A program made the translations under genes and the position numbers. A DNA stretch of 64,000 nt from Ferrovibrio sp964218355. GTDB taxonomy: Bacteria > Pseudomonadota > Alphaproteobacteria > Ferrovibrionales > Ferrovibrionaceae. How positions within the stretch are numbered: position 1 is the first letter of the stretch; every line of letters begins with the position of its first letter. The stretch covers positions 22,247 to 86,246 of the forward strand of contig NZ_CAXPMC010000017.1 in assembly GCF_964218355.1 (NCBI RefSeq), given 5' to 3'. This document shows positions 8,205 to 16,389 of the stretch, in pieces. The notes beneath the pieces are model-generated. The model ran no database searches, was not told where the DNA came from, and saw only the letters and a program-made list of their open reading frames with translations.

Positions 8205-10013
8205 GTGACCATACCCGTCAATACGGTCTTTCTCGCCATCCAGGCCGGGGTGCGGCTCTACCAGGGCCTGCGCAGCGCCTATGTGAACTCGGTGCGCAGC
8301 GCCGCCATCACCCTGCCGCTGCCGCGGGCGCCGGGTGCGGCTGGCCTGACCGAAATGATCGACTGGTTCACGGCCGTGGCCCGGCCGGAACACAGCCCGG
8401 AACCCGGCTCGCCCCTTGCCGCCATCCTCGCAACGGGCGCCAACACTCCCGACGCACTGACCGCCGACGAAAGGCTGCTGCTGCGCCAGGCCTACGATGT
8501 CTGCTGGGCCGAGGAAAACGGGGCGCCGGACACCACCGGCGCCAGCCTGCCGAGCGCGGCATTCTTTGCCCTGGTGGAGGTTCGGCAATGGGCGAAGGGC
8601 CAGGCCGGTCAGCCTGTCTCGACATTCCAGGCCATCGCCGGCACGCTGATCGACACGGCGGTCTTCTGGTTCGCCGGCAAGCCCGGCGCCATTTCGGAGA
8701 AACACCCCGAGGGGCGCGCGCTGAAGGCCTTCCTGACCGGCATCCAGTCGGTTTCGTTCGCCACGGTTCCCGCCGGCGAAATCTTTCCCCGGCTGATGAT
8801 CGGGGTGCTGCAGGCCGTGGAGGCCGAGCCGCGGCTGCTGGCCGGCGGACAGAAGGAGGAGGCGCTCGTCCGGAATGTCTCCCGGGCCCTGGCCGAAGCG
8901 GCAACCCTGCGGCTGAGCGGCGGAAACGGCCCCACCAGCGAGGAAATCGAAGGCGCCGCCGTCTGGGTGCAGCAGCTGGCCGGCATCATCCTGAAGGCAG
9001 GGGCCGATACCGTGCTGGCCGATCCGGCGCTGTTCCTGGGTGTGAAGGGCGGCAGCGAGGCCGCCGTCACCAAAGAGATCGGCGGCGCCCTGCTGAACCT
9101 TCTCGTTCCCGTACCCGGCGGCGGAGTGCAGCTGCAGGCGCTGCTGTCCGGCAGCGGTGTGGAAACCCTGGCCCGGGCTTCGCTGGCGGCCGTGGGCCGC
9201 CACCCCGGCGTGCTCGGGATCGGCAGCAGGCCGAACGGCGTGGAAAAGCTGCTCGCAGAGCTGGCTGCCGATTTCTCGCAGTTCCATGCAGACAGCAACA
9301 TCGGTGCCGCCTTTCCGGCGATCGCCGCCCTAGTGCTGCAGCGGACGGCGGAGAATCTCGATGCGTTATGGGGCGCCAGCGACCGCGGCGATCCGGGGAA
9401 GAACCTGCTGGTCATTGCCAGCCGGCAGGTGCTGGCCGCCCTGCAGCAGGCAACACAGGGCCGGCCGGAAGCCCTGTTCTCCAAGACACAGATCGCGGCG
9501 CTGATCGATGCGGTTCTGGCCGAGGTCACCGCCAATCCGCGCTGGGTGACCACGCGGTCCGACGAGATCGGCGGCACGCCCTGGCTGGCGGCGGCCATCG
9601 AGGCCGCGCTCGGCGCCCTGGCAGGAAAGAGCGCCTTCTCGCTGACCGGCGCCGACCGGCTGGCGATCCTGCAGGCGGCGCTGACCGCCGCCGGCCGCCG
9701 GCTGGCCCTGCTGCGCGCGCTGCCGGCCGGCGGCGGCGGCGACATCCCGATCGCCGCCATCATCGACGCCGTCTTCGCCGGCCTCGCCAGGCCCGGCAGC
9801 GAGGACGCGGCATGGCGACTGGCCCGCGGCAGCGTCGCCGTCGCCCTGCTGGACATCGCCTTCGACCGCTTTGCCGGTTTCCCGGCCGGCGATGCCGGCC
9901 TGCCGGGACAGATCGCCGTGCTGCGCAAGGCGGTCGACGATTTCGCCGCCGGCAGCATCGACCTGGACGGCTTCGCCGCGCAGCTCGGCAACGGCCTCAG
10001 GGCCGCCGGCTAG
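8205..10013 (+). CDS. Uncharacterised helical protein, first gene of a four-gene envelope-linked unit
   Basis: I do not recognise a family. The 602-residue product is rich in Ala, Leu and Gly, predicted by eye to be almost wholly alpha-helical, with no signal peptide and no clear membrane span. Several segments follow the pattern of roughly 60-residue blocks ending in a glycine turn (LLVIASRQVLAALQQATQG, ALIDAVLAEVTANPRW, AIIDAVFAGLARPG), suggesting a repeated helical scaffold. The GTG at 8205 was chosen over an ATG at 8157 because it has GAGGGGG 6 bases upstream. The next gene follows after 20 bases with a good ribosome site, so the four genes look like an operon. Confidence 0.75.
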   Translation: MTIPVNTVFLAIQAGVRLYQGLRSAYVNSVRSAAITLPLPRAPGAAGLTEMIDWFTAVARPEHSPEPGSPLAAILATGANTPDALTADERLLLRQAYDVCWAEENGAPDTTGASLPSAAFFALVEVRQWAKGQAGQPVSTFQAIAGTLIDTAVFWFAGKPGAISEKHPEGRALKAFLTGIQSVSFATVPAGEIFPRLMIGVLQAVEAEPRLLAGGQKEEALVRNVSRALAEAATLRLSGGNGPTSEEIEGAAVWVQQLAGIILKAGADTVLADPALFLGVKGGSEAAVTKEIGGALLNLLVPVPGGGVQLQALLSGSGVETLARASLAAVGRHPGVLGIGSRPNGVEKLLAELAADFSQFHADSNIGAAFPAIAALVLQRTAENLDALWGASDRGDPGKNLLVIASRQVLAALQQATQGRPEALFSKTQIAALIDAVLAEVTANPRWVTTRSDEIGGTPWLAAAIEAALGALAGKSAFSLTGADRLAILQAALTAAGRRLALLRALPAGGGGDIPIAAIIDAVFAGLARPGSEDAAWRLARGSVAVALLDIAFDRFAGFPAGDAGLPGQIAVLRKAVDDFAAGSIDLDGFAAQLGNGLRAAG

Positions 10014-10033
10014 CCGGAACAGTGGAGGAAACG

Positions 10034-10954
10034 ATGCCTGCGCCCCATGCCAGCCGTCCCGTTCGCCTCGCCGGTGCCGTCGCCCTCGCTTTCAGCCTGC
10101 TGCTCGGCGGCTGCGGCGCGCACCGGCTGTCGCAGGCACAGGATGCCTTCTCGAAAGGCGCCGAGCTGGAAAACCGCGCGGCCGCCCTGTCGGCCGACAG
10201 TATCGCCGCCTATGGCTCGCCCTTTGGCTATTACCGGCAGGCCGACAGCATCCTGCGCAGGGATACCGACGAGCGGAAAGACGACCTGCAGCAGGACGGC
10301 CTGCTCGGCACCGCCTATGCCCTGCATGCCCTGACCCTGTGGCGCATGGCCGACCTGTCAACGCTGGACCCGGCGGAGCCGGGCAGCACCGACGGCACGG
10401 ATGCCGGCGACCGCCTGTTCGCAGAGGCGATGCAGAAGAAGCTGGCCGCCGAAGCCCTCGCCGGCCAGCTCGGCCCGCGCGACGGCTTCATGCTGGCAAT
10501 CCTTCCGAAGCTGCGCGACCACGACAAGGGCATGCAGGTGCTGGCCGGGAACACGGCGCCAGGCGCCAGGCGCGCCCATGCATTCTTCAAAAGTGCCTTC
10601 GAGGGCGTGCAGGCGGCGCTGGATTCCGGCAGCCTGCCAGCCAATCACGGCGTTCTTCTCTATGCCCGCATGGTGCAGCTGCAGACCCTGGTCGCCTGGA
10701 CCCAGGCAATCGGCCGTGCGCTGGACGACCAGCAGCAGCGCCTGCGCTGCCGCAATGCCTGGATCATCCCGTCCCTGAACAGGGTGCTGAAGGATTTCGG
10801 CGAGGACCTGAAGACCCGCGGCATCGCCGAGCCCGGATTCATCAGCCAGAGATTCAGGGCCATGGGACTGAACATGCCCGCAGGCGGCGACCCGATCCCG
10901 CTGTACCGGACCGACAGTTCCGCCGGTCCCGCCGCCTGCACCGCCCTGTCCTGA
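10034..10954 (+). CDS. Uncharacterised lipoprotein
   Basis: The 306-residue protein starts with a basic-hydrophobic leader (RPVRLAGAVALAFSLLLGGC) ending in a lipobox with Cys27, so the mature form should be lipid-anchored on the periplasmic side. The rest is helical and TPR-like in texture (AQDAFSKGAELENRAAALSADS, YGSPFGYYRQADSILRR). Two further cysteines near the C-terminus (RCRNAW and AACTALS) could form a disulfide. A GGAGG site lies upstream. It is the second gene of the unit and lies just before the CHAP peptidase gene. No known family was recognised. Confidence 0.8.
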   Translation: MPAPHASRPVRLAGAVALAFSLLLGGCGAHRLSQAQDAFSKGAELENRAAALSADSIAAYGSPFGYYRQADSILRRDTDERKDDLQQDGLLGTAYALHALTLWRMADLSTLDPAEPGSTDGTDAGDRLFAEAMQKKLAAEALAGQLGPRDGFMLAILPKLRDHDKGMQVLAGNTAPGARRAHAFFKSAFEGVQAALDSGSLPANHGVLLYARMVQLQTLVAWTQAIGRALDDQQQRLRCRNAWIIPSLNRVLKDFGEDLKTRGIAEPGFISQRFRAMGLNMPAGGDPIPLYRTDSSAGPAACTALS

Positions 10955-10984
10955 TCGCGCCTTCCTGACCGCGGAGCCGCCGCC

Positions 10985-11839
10985 ATGTCCGCACCAGCCA
11001 TCGCCCTTCCGCCGCCGGTCTTTCCCGGCATCACCCTGGCCGAAGGGGCCGGACGCGACGAGGCGGCGCGCGCGCTGGTGCGGCAGGTGCAGCAGCGGCT
11101 GAATGCGCTGGGCTGCGGGCCGGTGGCCGAGGACGGCCTGTTCGGCCCGCGCACCGCGGCCGCCGTGCGGCTGTTCCAGGCGCGTTTTTCCGATGGCGAC
11201 GGCCAGCCGCTGAACAGCGACGGCGCGGTCGGCCCGCTGACCTGGCAGGCCCTGTTCGGCAGCGATGCGGCCCCGCGGCCACGGGTGCCGCCGCCCGCGG
11301 CCGCGGCAAAGCCGGGGGATGCCCTGGTGGCGGCGGCGCTGGCCATCGCCGGCGGGCTGGTCGGGGTGCGCGAGCAGCCGCCCGGCTCCAACCGCGGCCC
11401 CGAGGTCGACCGCTATCTCGAGAATGTCGGCCTCGATCCGGCGACCGGTTCGTATCCGTGGTGCGCCGCCTTCGTCTACTGGTGCTTCACCCAGGCCAGC
11501 GCGGCACAGGGCGTGGCCAATCCGGCGATCCGCACCGCCGGCGTGCTCGACCACTGGCGGCGGGCCCGGCTGCGCGGCATCCGCTGCATCGCCGCCGCCG
11601 ACGCGATCGCCGCGCCGGGCCTGGTGCGGCCCGGCCAGCTGTTCCTGCTGTCGACCGGCGGCGGCACCGGCCATATCGGCTTCGTCGAGGCGGTGGCGAA
11701 CGGCAAGCTGGTGACCATCGAAGGCAACAGCAACGACGGCGGCGCGCGCGAGGGCATCGGCGTGTTTCGCCGCGACCAGCGCCGCATCGGCCAGATCAGT
11801 CTCGGTTTCATCGATTATGCCACCGGCATGGAGGTGTGA
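10985..11839 (+). CDS. Peptidoglycan-binding domain plus CHAP-type amidase/peptidase
   Basis: Residues 25-92 are a PG_binding_1 domain (VRQVQQRLNALGCGPVAEDGLFGPRT through VGPLTWQALFG). After a Pro/Ala linker, residues 115-280 are a CHAP-like NlpC/P60-superfamily domain with the likely catalytic Cys160 (YPWCAAFVYW), His230 (GTGHIGFVE) and Asn248 (IEGNSND). It should cleave peptidoglycan peptide or amide bonds. There is no signal peptide, unusual for a housekeeping murein hydrolase and more like endolysins or exported effectors. It ends one base before the next start codon. Confidence 0.82.
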   Translation: MSAPAIALPPPVFPGITLAEGAGRDEAARALVRQVQQRLNALGCGPVAEDGLFGPRTAAAVRLFQARFSDGDGQPLNSDGAVGPLTWQALFGSDAAPRPRVPPPAAAAKPGDALVAAALAIAGGLVGVREQPPGSNRGPEVDRYLENVGLDPATGSYPWCAAFVYWCFTQASAAQGVANPAIRTAGVLDHWRRARLRGIRCIAAADAIAAPGLVRPGQLFLLSTGGGTGHIGFVEAVANGKLVTIEGNSNDGGAREGIGVFRRDQRRIGQISLGFIDYATGMEV

Positions 11840-11840
11840 C

Positions 11841-13016
11841 ATGCGCCACCGGTTCCCGACATCCTGCCTGCAGTCCGCGCTGCTGCTGCCAGTCCTGCTG
11901 CTGCCAGCCCTGCTGCTGACTGCATTGCTGCTGTCCGTCCTGCCGGCGGGCGGCGCGGCGGCCCAGGAGGCGCCGAAGCCGCCGCCGACCTTTGCCATTG
12001 CCGGGCCGGGATCTTACGGCCTGGGCGACGCGCTGGTGCTGGAACTGCGGCTGGGCCGCGGCGTGACCATCGATCCGCGCCGGATCACCCTGCTGCTGGA
12101 TGGCGAACCGGCCGGCCTGGTTCCGCAATGGGCGCCGCCGCACCTGACCTTCCGGCTGCAGCGCATCGACAGCCAGGGCACGGCGGCCGGCAACCGGGCC
12201 TTATGGGAGCGGCTGCTGGCCGAACCCTATGCCCGGCAGCGCAGCGTTGCCGTCGCGCTGCGCAATGGCGACGAGGCCATCGCCTTTGCCGCAAAACCGG
12301 AAGACAGCCCGGCCGCCGCCACCGGCATCACGCTGGTCAAGTATGACGGCTGGCAGATGGCGGGCGGCCTGCTGCTGGTGGTGCTGGCGGTCGGCGGCGT
12401 GATCTGGTTCGGCCGCAGCAGCGGCATGCTGCGCGATGCGCCGGTGCCGCAGATGCCGGTTGCGGAGCGGAGCTTCAGCCTCGGCCGCTGCCAGATGGCG
12501 GTCTGGTTCTGCCTGATCCTCACATCCTTCCTGCTGATCGCCATCACCCTGCAGGACCTGAACTCGATCACCACGCAGAGCTTCATCCTGCTCGGCGTCT
12601 CGGCGGGAACCGGCCTTGCCTCGGTGGCCATCGACAACAGCCGCACCGAGGCCCGGGCCGCCATCGACGCGCTGGCGGCGCTGGGCCTGAAGACGCCGGA
12701 GGATGTGGCGGCACTGTACAGCCGGGCCGCCGCCGAGCCCGGCGATGCCGGCGCACGGGGCCTGCTGGAAACCTACCGGCAGACGGTGGCGCCCTATCGC
12801 AGCGGCGGCTTCTGGCTCGACCTGCTCACCGATGCCGGCGGCGTCACGCTGCACCGGTTCCAGATCGTGATCTGGACCGTGGTGCTGGGCGCGATCTATG
12901 CGGTGCAGGTCTATACCAGGCTGAAGCCGCCGGATTTCGGCGACAACCTGCTGATCCTGATGGGCATCACCAGCGGCATCTATCTCGGCTTCAAGCCGGC
13001 CGAGAAGCACGGCTGA
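11841..13016 (+). CDS. Uncharacterised membrane protein, last gene of the four-gene unit
   Basis: The 391-residue protein has a leucine-rich signal peptide ending near GGAAAQEA, a periplasmic beta-rich region of about 120 residues (GPGSYGLGDALVLELRLGRGVTI), then about five membrane spans (for example GGLLLVVLAVGGVIWF, MAVWFCLILTSFLLIAITL, IVIWTVVLGAIYAVQVY). The stretch SLGRCQMAVWFCLI with SFILLGVSAGTGLASVAID resembles a membrane motif I recall from other unnamed bacterial proteins. The ATG at 11841 is one base after the previous stop codon (overlapping GAGGTG ribosome site), implying translational coupling. No function can be given. Confidence 0.78.
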   Translation: MRHRFPTSCLQSALLLPVLLLPALLLTALLLSVLPAGGAAAQEAPKPPPTFAIAGPGSYGLGDALVLELRLGRGVTIDPRRITLLLDGEPAGLVPQWAPPHLTFRLQRIDSQGTAAGNRALWERLLAEPYARQRSVAVALRNGDEAIAFAAKPEDSPAAATGITLVKYDGWQMAGGLLLVVLAVGGVIWFGRSSGMLRDAPVPQMPVAERSFSLGRCQMAVWFCLILTSFLLIAITLQDLNSITTQSFILLGVSAGTGLASVAIDNSRTEARAAIDALAALGLKTPEDVAALYSRAAAEPGDAGARGLLETYRQTVAPYRSGGFWLDLLTDAGGVTLHRFQIVIWTVVLGAIYAVQVYTRLKPPDFGDNLLILMGITSGIYLGFKPAEKHG

Positions 13017-13058
13017 CACGGCCGGGCCGACCGGGCACGACTGACCGGCCCGCCGGCC

Positions 13059-13223
13059 TCAGCCCTGGGCGACGGCTTTCGGCAGCTGGTCGATCAGCCA
13101 CTGCAGGGCCGCCATCTCGGCATCGGCACTGGCGCCGGCACTGGCGCCGGCCGCCGCATCCTCCGCGGCCGGGCTGCCGGCCGATTGCGGAGCTGGTGAT
13201 GGTGATGGTTTCGGCTGGGACAT
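13059..13223 (-). CDS. Small Pro/Ala-rich hypothetical protein
   Basis: A 54-residue product: low-complexity Pro/Ser/Ala-rich first half, then a short helical tail (AEMAALQWLIDQLPKAVAQG). The frame could also begin at a GTG at 13280, which lies only 7 bases after the stop of the upstream gene and would add 19 residues. No ribosome site is visible for either start. It is supported mainly by position, third in a row of small minus-strand genes. Confidence 0.4.
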   Translation of the reverse strand: MSQPKPSPSPAPQSAGSPAAEDAAAGASAGASADAEMAALQWLIDQLPKAVAQG

Positions 13224-13287
13224 GACGGAATCGGGTTGCGGGCGGGACGGGTCGGAACGGAGCCTGGCGGGTGCCGGCACGGCCGGA

Positions 13288-13638
13288 TCAGCCGGCCAGC
13301 AGATTGCTGCAGGCGCTGGCGACGCCGTCCACCGCCGTGTCGCTGCCCGGCATCACGGCCCAGTGGGCGGCGAGCTCGCGGCGTTCGCTCCAGCCGAGAT
13401 CGGCGGCTTTCGGATCGGCGATCAGCGCCTGGGCGGCGCAGATGCGGGCCTGCACGGCGACGCTGGCCATCTCGGTACGCTGCTGGGCGGTGCTGCTCAG
13501 CACCTGGAAACCGCCGATATTCGTGGCGATCGGGCCGGCCACGAGGCCGATGGCGAAGGCGATGGCGAGCGGCTTGATGCTCTGCCATTGCTGCATGAGG
13601 CCGGGCTTGCCGGCGGCGGTCTGGGGCGATTGGGCCAT
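13288..13638 (-). CDS. Small single-span membrane protein, conserved-looking hypothetical
   Basis: The 116-residue protein has one hydrophobic segment near residues 22-42 (IKPLAIAFAIGLVAGPIATNIGG), then a helical domain with two cysteines (ARICAAQALI, ASACSNLLAG) and the stretch WSERRELAAHWAVMPG. This layout resembles small alphaproteobacterial membrane proteins of unknown function. AGGAGGGC immediately upstream of the ATG is a strong ribosome site. It lies between two other small minus-strand genes. Confidence 0.7.
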   Translation of the reverse strand: MAQSPQTAAGKPGLMQQWQSIKPLAIAFAIGLVAGPIATNIGGFQVLSSTAQQRTEMASVAVQARICAAQALIADPKAADLGWSERRELAAHWAVMPGSDTAVDGVASACSNLLAG

Positions 13639-13735
13639 GATGCCCTCCTGTCTGGGTTTTTCACATTGCGGCGAAAGGGCGGCCTGCCACGCCGCCCCCT
13701 GCCATGGCCCGCCCGCATCGCGGGCGGGGCTCTGT

Positions 13736-13897
13736 TCAGCGGGATGCGTCGCCCTGCTGGGCCGGCGGCGCCTGGGTCTTCGGGGCTTCGGCGGCCGGCT
13801 GCTTGGGCGGCTGCGGCTCGGCCTGGCCCTGCTGGGCCTCGGCGACCTTCTTCTCCATTGCGGCGAGCGGCTTGGCCTGATTCTGAGTCTGGGTCAT
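13736..13897 (-). CDS. Very small Gln/Pro/Ala-rich hypothetical protein
   Basis: A 53-residue product starting MTQTQNQAKPLAAMEKKVAEA and continuing as a Gln/Pro/Ala-rich disordered tail ending GDASR. The ATG is preceded at 6 bases by AGGAGGT, the strongest ribosome site in this region, which is the main argument that the gene is real. It is the first of three minus-strand small genes. A GC hairpin (about 13708-13730) follows its stop codon without a T tract. Function unknown. Confidence 0.6.
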   Translation of the reverse strand: MTQTQNQAKPLAAMEKKVAEAQQGQAEPQPPKQPAAEAPKTQAPPAQQGDASR

Positions 13898-14089
13898 CGG
13901 ATGACCTCCTGGTTACATGGCAAATATTTGCCATGGCCGGATACTACAGATATTCCGAAAAAATGCAATAAAAATAAATACTTACTCATGAATTCCAGAG
14001 ATTTTTATTGCTGTTTTATTAGCTAAGGGACCGGAATTGCTGCCTGATATTATTTTTTATTTGAATTGATCCGGAGAACTACTTTCAGT

Positions 14090-14794
14090 CTATTCCGCGC
14101 GTTTCGCCCGCTGGTCGGCCAGATGCCGGCGCCATTGCGCGCGCAGGGCCGCCGGCCGTTCCGGATAGCGGTCGTCGAGGAATTCGGGCTCGGCGATGCG
14201 GTCGGCGCGGAAATGGCGGAAATCTCCGCGCAGCTCGCACCAGGCGGCGATGATCCGCACCGTGTCCATGAAACCCAAGGTCACCGGCCAGACCACCCGG
14301 CGCGAGGCGGCGCCCTTCGCGTCGGTATAGGCGAAGGCGAGCTTGCGGCCGAGCCGGATCTGCACCCGCAGGGCGGCAAGGTCGAGGCCGTCGGCCGGGC
14401 GTTCCGACCAGGGCGGCGAGACCAGCGCCGCCGGCTCGGCCAGATAGGGCCGCAGCTTTTCCGGGATCGCCGCCTCGATCTTGGCCAGCAGGTCGCGGGC
14501 GGCCCGGGCCAGCGCCGGATCGCCCTGGTGGCCGACCCATTGCGCACCCAGCACGGCGGCCTCGATCTCGTCGGGGGTCAGCATCAGCGGCGGCATGTCA
14601 TAGCCCCCGTCCAGCACATAGCCCATGCCGGCCTCGCCGCGGATCGGCACCCGCTGGCCGATCAGGGCGGCGATGTCGCGGTAGACCGTGCGCAGCGAGC
14701 ATTCCAGCTCGGCCGCGATCGCCTCGCCGGCCAGCGGCGCGCGGGCACGGCGCAGGATCTGGATGATCTGGAACAGGCGGTCGGCGCGGCGCAT
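14090..14794 (-). CDS. YafY/DeoR-like transcriptional regulator (HTH_11 plus WYL)
   Basis: The 234-residue protein opens with a winged helix (RADRLFQIIQILRRARAPLAGEAIAAELECSLRTVYRDIAAL) and continues into a WYL-type ligand-sensing domain (LRVQIRLGRKLAFAYTDAKGAASRRVVWPVTLGF, ending in the WCELRGDFRHFRADRI segment). This family usually regulates a neighbouring gene. Here the neighbour is the divergent GST-like gene, with a perfect palindrome between them. The AT-rich 190 bases beyond its stop codon (13898-14089) contain no recognisable gene. Confidence 0.88.
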   Translation of the reverse strand: MRRADRLFQIIQILRRARAPLAGEAIAAELECSLRTVYRDIAALIGQRVPIRGEAGMGYVLDGGYDMPPLMLTPDEIEAAVLGAQWVGHQGDPALARAARDLLAKIEAAIPEKLRPYLAEPAALVSPPWSERPADGLDLAALRVQIRLGRKLAFAYTDAKGAASRRVVWPVTLGFMDTVRIIAAWCELRGDFRHFRADRIAEPEFLDDRYPERPAALRAQWRRHLADQRAKRAE

Positions 14795-14833
14795 GGCCCT
14801 TCGTCTTTCTCATGGAGGCGCAGGATGCCGGAT

Positions 14834-14861
14834 GGCTGCTGACAGCATGCTGTCAGCAGCC
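14834..14861. promoter_or_regulatory. Perfect 28-bp palindrome, likely operator of the WYL regulator
   Basis: The left arm GGCTGCTGACAGCA is mirrored without mismatch by TGCTGTCAGCAGCC. It lies 40 bases upstream of the regulator's start and about 107 bases upstream of the GST-like gene, so one dimer could control both. The inner TGACA/TGTCA half-sites are the kind of element bound by HTH_11-WYL proteins; the assignment to this regulator is inference from position. Confidence 0.65.
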
Positions 14862-14968
14862 GGGGCGTACAAGGACAGTCAGGCCGCCAGAGGCAGATTG
14901 CGACATCACCAGCACGAGACAGACAGCGCGGCACCGCCTGCGCGAGACCGACAGACGGAGAGCCAGAG

Positions 14969-15805
14969 ATGAGCCGGATTCCTTCCCCGCAGGCCGCCGC
15001 GCCCCTTCACGGTCCGGTCGCCGCCCGCAATGCCCGCCATGCCGATCCGATCGTGCTGTACGGCTTCGGCCCGTGGCTGGGCCTGCCCGATGGCAGCCCC
15101 TTCGTGCTGAAGACGGAAATCCAGCTGAAGATGGCCGGCCTCGCCTATGTGAAGGACCTGACCGGCTTTGCCCGGGCGCCGAAGGCCAGGCTGCCCTATC
15201 TGCGCGACGGGCTGGAGATCGTGCCCGACAGCAGTTTCATCCGCTGGCATATCGAGCGCAAATACGGCCTCGATCTCGATGCCGGGCTCGGTCCGCGGCA
15301 GCGCGCCGAGGCGTGGAGCATCGAACGCCTGCTGGAAGACCATCTCGGCTGGGCGGCGACGTGGTTCCGCTGGATTCCGGCGGAGAATTTCGCCGCCGGG
15401 CCGGCGCGGTTCTTCGATGGCGCGCCGCCGGAACTGCGCGACGACCTGCGCAACGCGGCGCTGGCCCGGCTGGCCACCGGCATGCAGGCCCAGGGCATCG
15501 GCCGCCACAGCATGAACGAGATTGCCCAGCTCGGCATCCGCTCGCTGGACAGCTTTGCCATGCTGCTGGGCGGCCGCGACTTCCTGTTCGGCGACACGCC
15601 GACGGCCACCGATGCCACGGCGGCCGGCCTGCTGGCGGCGCTGGTGGTGCCGGACCTCGACTCGCCCCTGCGCCGCCGCGCCCTGCAGCTCGACAATGTC
15701 ACCGATTACGTGACCCGCATGATGGCGCGCTATTTCCCGCCGGTGGGAATTCCTGTGGGTGTGCCGGTGGTGAGGGAAAAAGAGAAAGCAGCGGAGGTGG
15801 CGTAA
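14969..15805 (+). CDS. Glutathione S-transferase-like protein (metaxin/Tom37-like type)
   Basis: The 278-residue protein has an N-terminal thioredoxin-like GST fold (IVLYGFGPWLGLPDGSPFVLKTEIQLKMAGLAYV through the cis-Pro region KARLPYLRDG) and an all-helical C-terminal domain (ERLLEDHLGWAATWFRW, DFLFGDTPTATDATAAGLL). This is the GST_N/GST_C pattern of the unassigned soil-bacterial GST subgroup. It is divergent from the WYL regulator and ends at a strong bidirectional terminator. Substrate unknown. Confidence 0.82.
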   Translation: MSRIPSPQAAAPLHGPVAARNARHADPIVLYGFGPWLGLPDGSPFVLKTEIQLKMAGLAYVKDLTGFARAPKARLPYLRDGLEIVPDSSFIRWHIERKYGLDLDAGLGPRQRAEAWSIERLLEDHLGWAATWFRWIPAENFAAGPARFFDGAPPELRDDLRNAALARLATGMQAQGIGRHSMNEIAQLGIRSLDSFAMLLGGRDFLFGDTPTATDATAAGLLAALVVPDLDSPLRRRALQLDNVTDYVTRMMARYFPPVGIPVGVPVVREKEKAAEVA

Positions 15806-15828
15806 AGCAAGGAAGCGCAGCACAAATG

Positions 15829-15856
15829 AAAACCCCCGCAGCAATGCGGGGGTTTT
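15829..15856. terminator. Bidirectional rho-independent terminator
   Basis: A 12-bp perfect stem (AAAACCCCCGCA, GCAA loop, TGCGGGGGTTTT). Its A and T flanks make it work on both strands, ending the GST-like gene on the plus strand and the YwgA-like gene on the minus strand (stop at 15859). Confidence 0.9.
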
Positions 15857-15858
15857 TC

Positions 15859-16389
15859 TTATGATATTGCCGGCAACGCTGTTGGAGTGGAAACTTGATT
15901 TAGTGCTTTATAAAGGTCCTTCGCTTTCTCCAAACGATTCCCCTGCGCCTTGTCAGGCTTGCGCTTTGCAGTTTCAACCCAAGGGTTATCATAACCTTGC
16001 GTGGAGAGGAACGCAGCTGTTGCAGCAAGCTCCAATTCAATTGGGTCTGCATGCACAACCTTTTGAACAAGCCCAGCCCTATCGTTAGCGCCCGAGGCCT
16101 CACCGGAGGGCTTTAATCGATAGATAGAGTAAACCCCTCCCCAAGAGGCAGGCCGCTCCTCCTCATCAATAAGACCAAGAATGCACGCGTTTCTTACAGC
16201 AAGGGCCAAATCTTCGCTGTAGGGGCCGTAGTGGCGATACTCGAAAGGAAACCCTCCCCCCATACCCGCCAGCTCCAAAAGGTAGGCAATCTTTTGCAGG
16301 CGGGTTCGCCCAACTATCTCCCCACCCGCATCTCGAATAATGTCGATAGCTTTATCGACATCCCGTTTGCTAGAGATTTGATTTTCCAT
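15859..16389 (-). CDS. YwgA-like protein (Panacea/SocA-like fold) in an AT-rich cassette
   Basis: The 176-residue protein carries RTRLQKIAYLLELAGMGG and FEYRHYGPYSEDLALAVRNA, the pattern shared by YwgA and the Panacea (DUF4065/SocA-like) proteins, which often act as antitoxins or phage-linked adaptors. The ATG at 16389 overlaps the end of the HD gene by 20 bases, so the two are translationally coupled. Codon use and base composition are much more AT-rich than the flanking genes, suggesting transfer. In Bacillus subtilis, as I recall, ywgA is next to ywfO, the HD-domain homologue, so the pairing recurs. Confidence 0.7.
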   Translation of the reverse strand: MENQISSKRDVDKAIDIIRDAGGEIVGRTRLQKIAYLLELAGMGGGFPFEYRHYGPYSEDLALAVRNACILGLIDEEERPASWGGVYSIYRLKPSGEASGANDRAGLVQKVVHADPIELELAATAAFLSTQGYDNPWVETAKRKPDKAQGNRLEKAKDLYKALNQVSTPTALPAIS

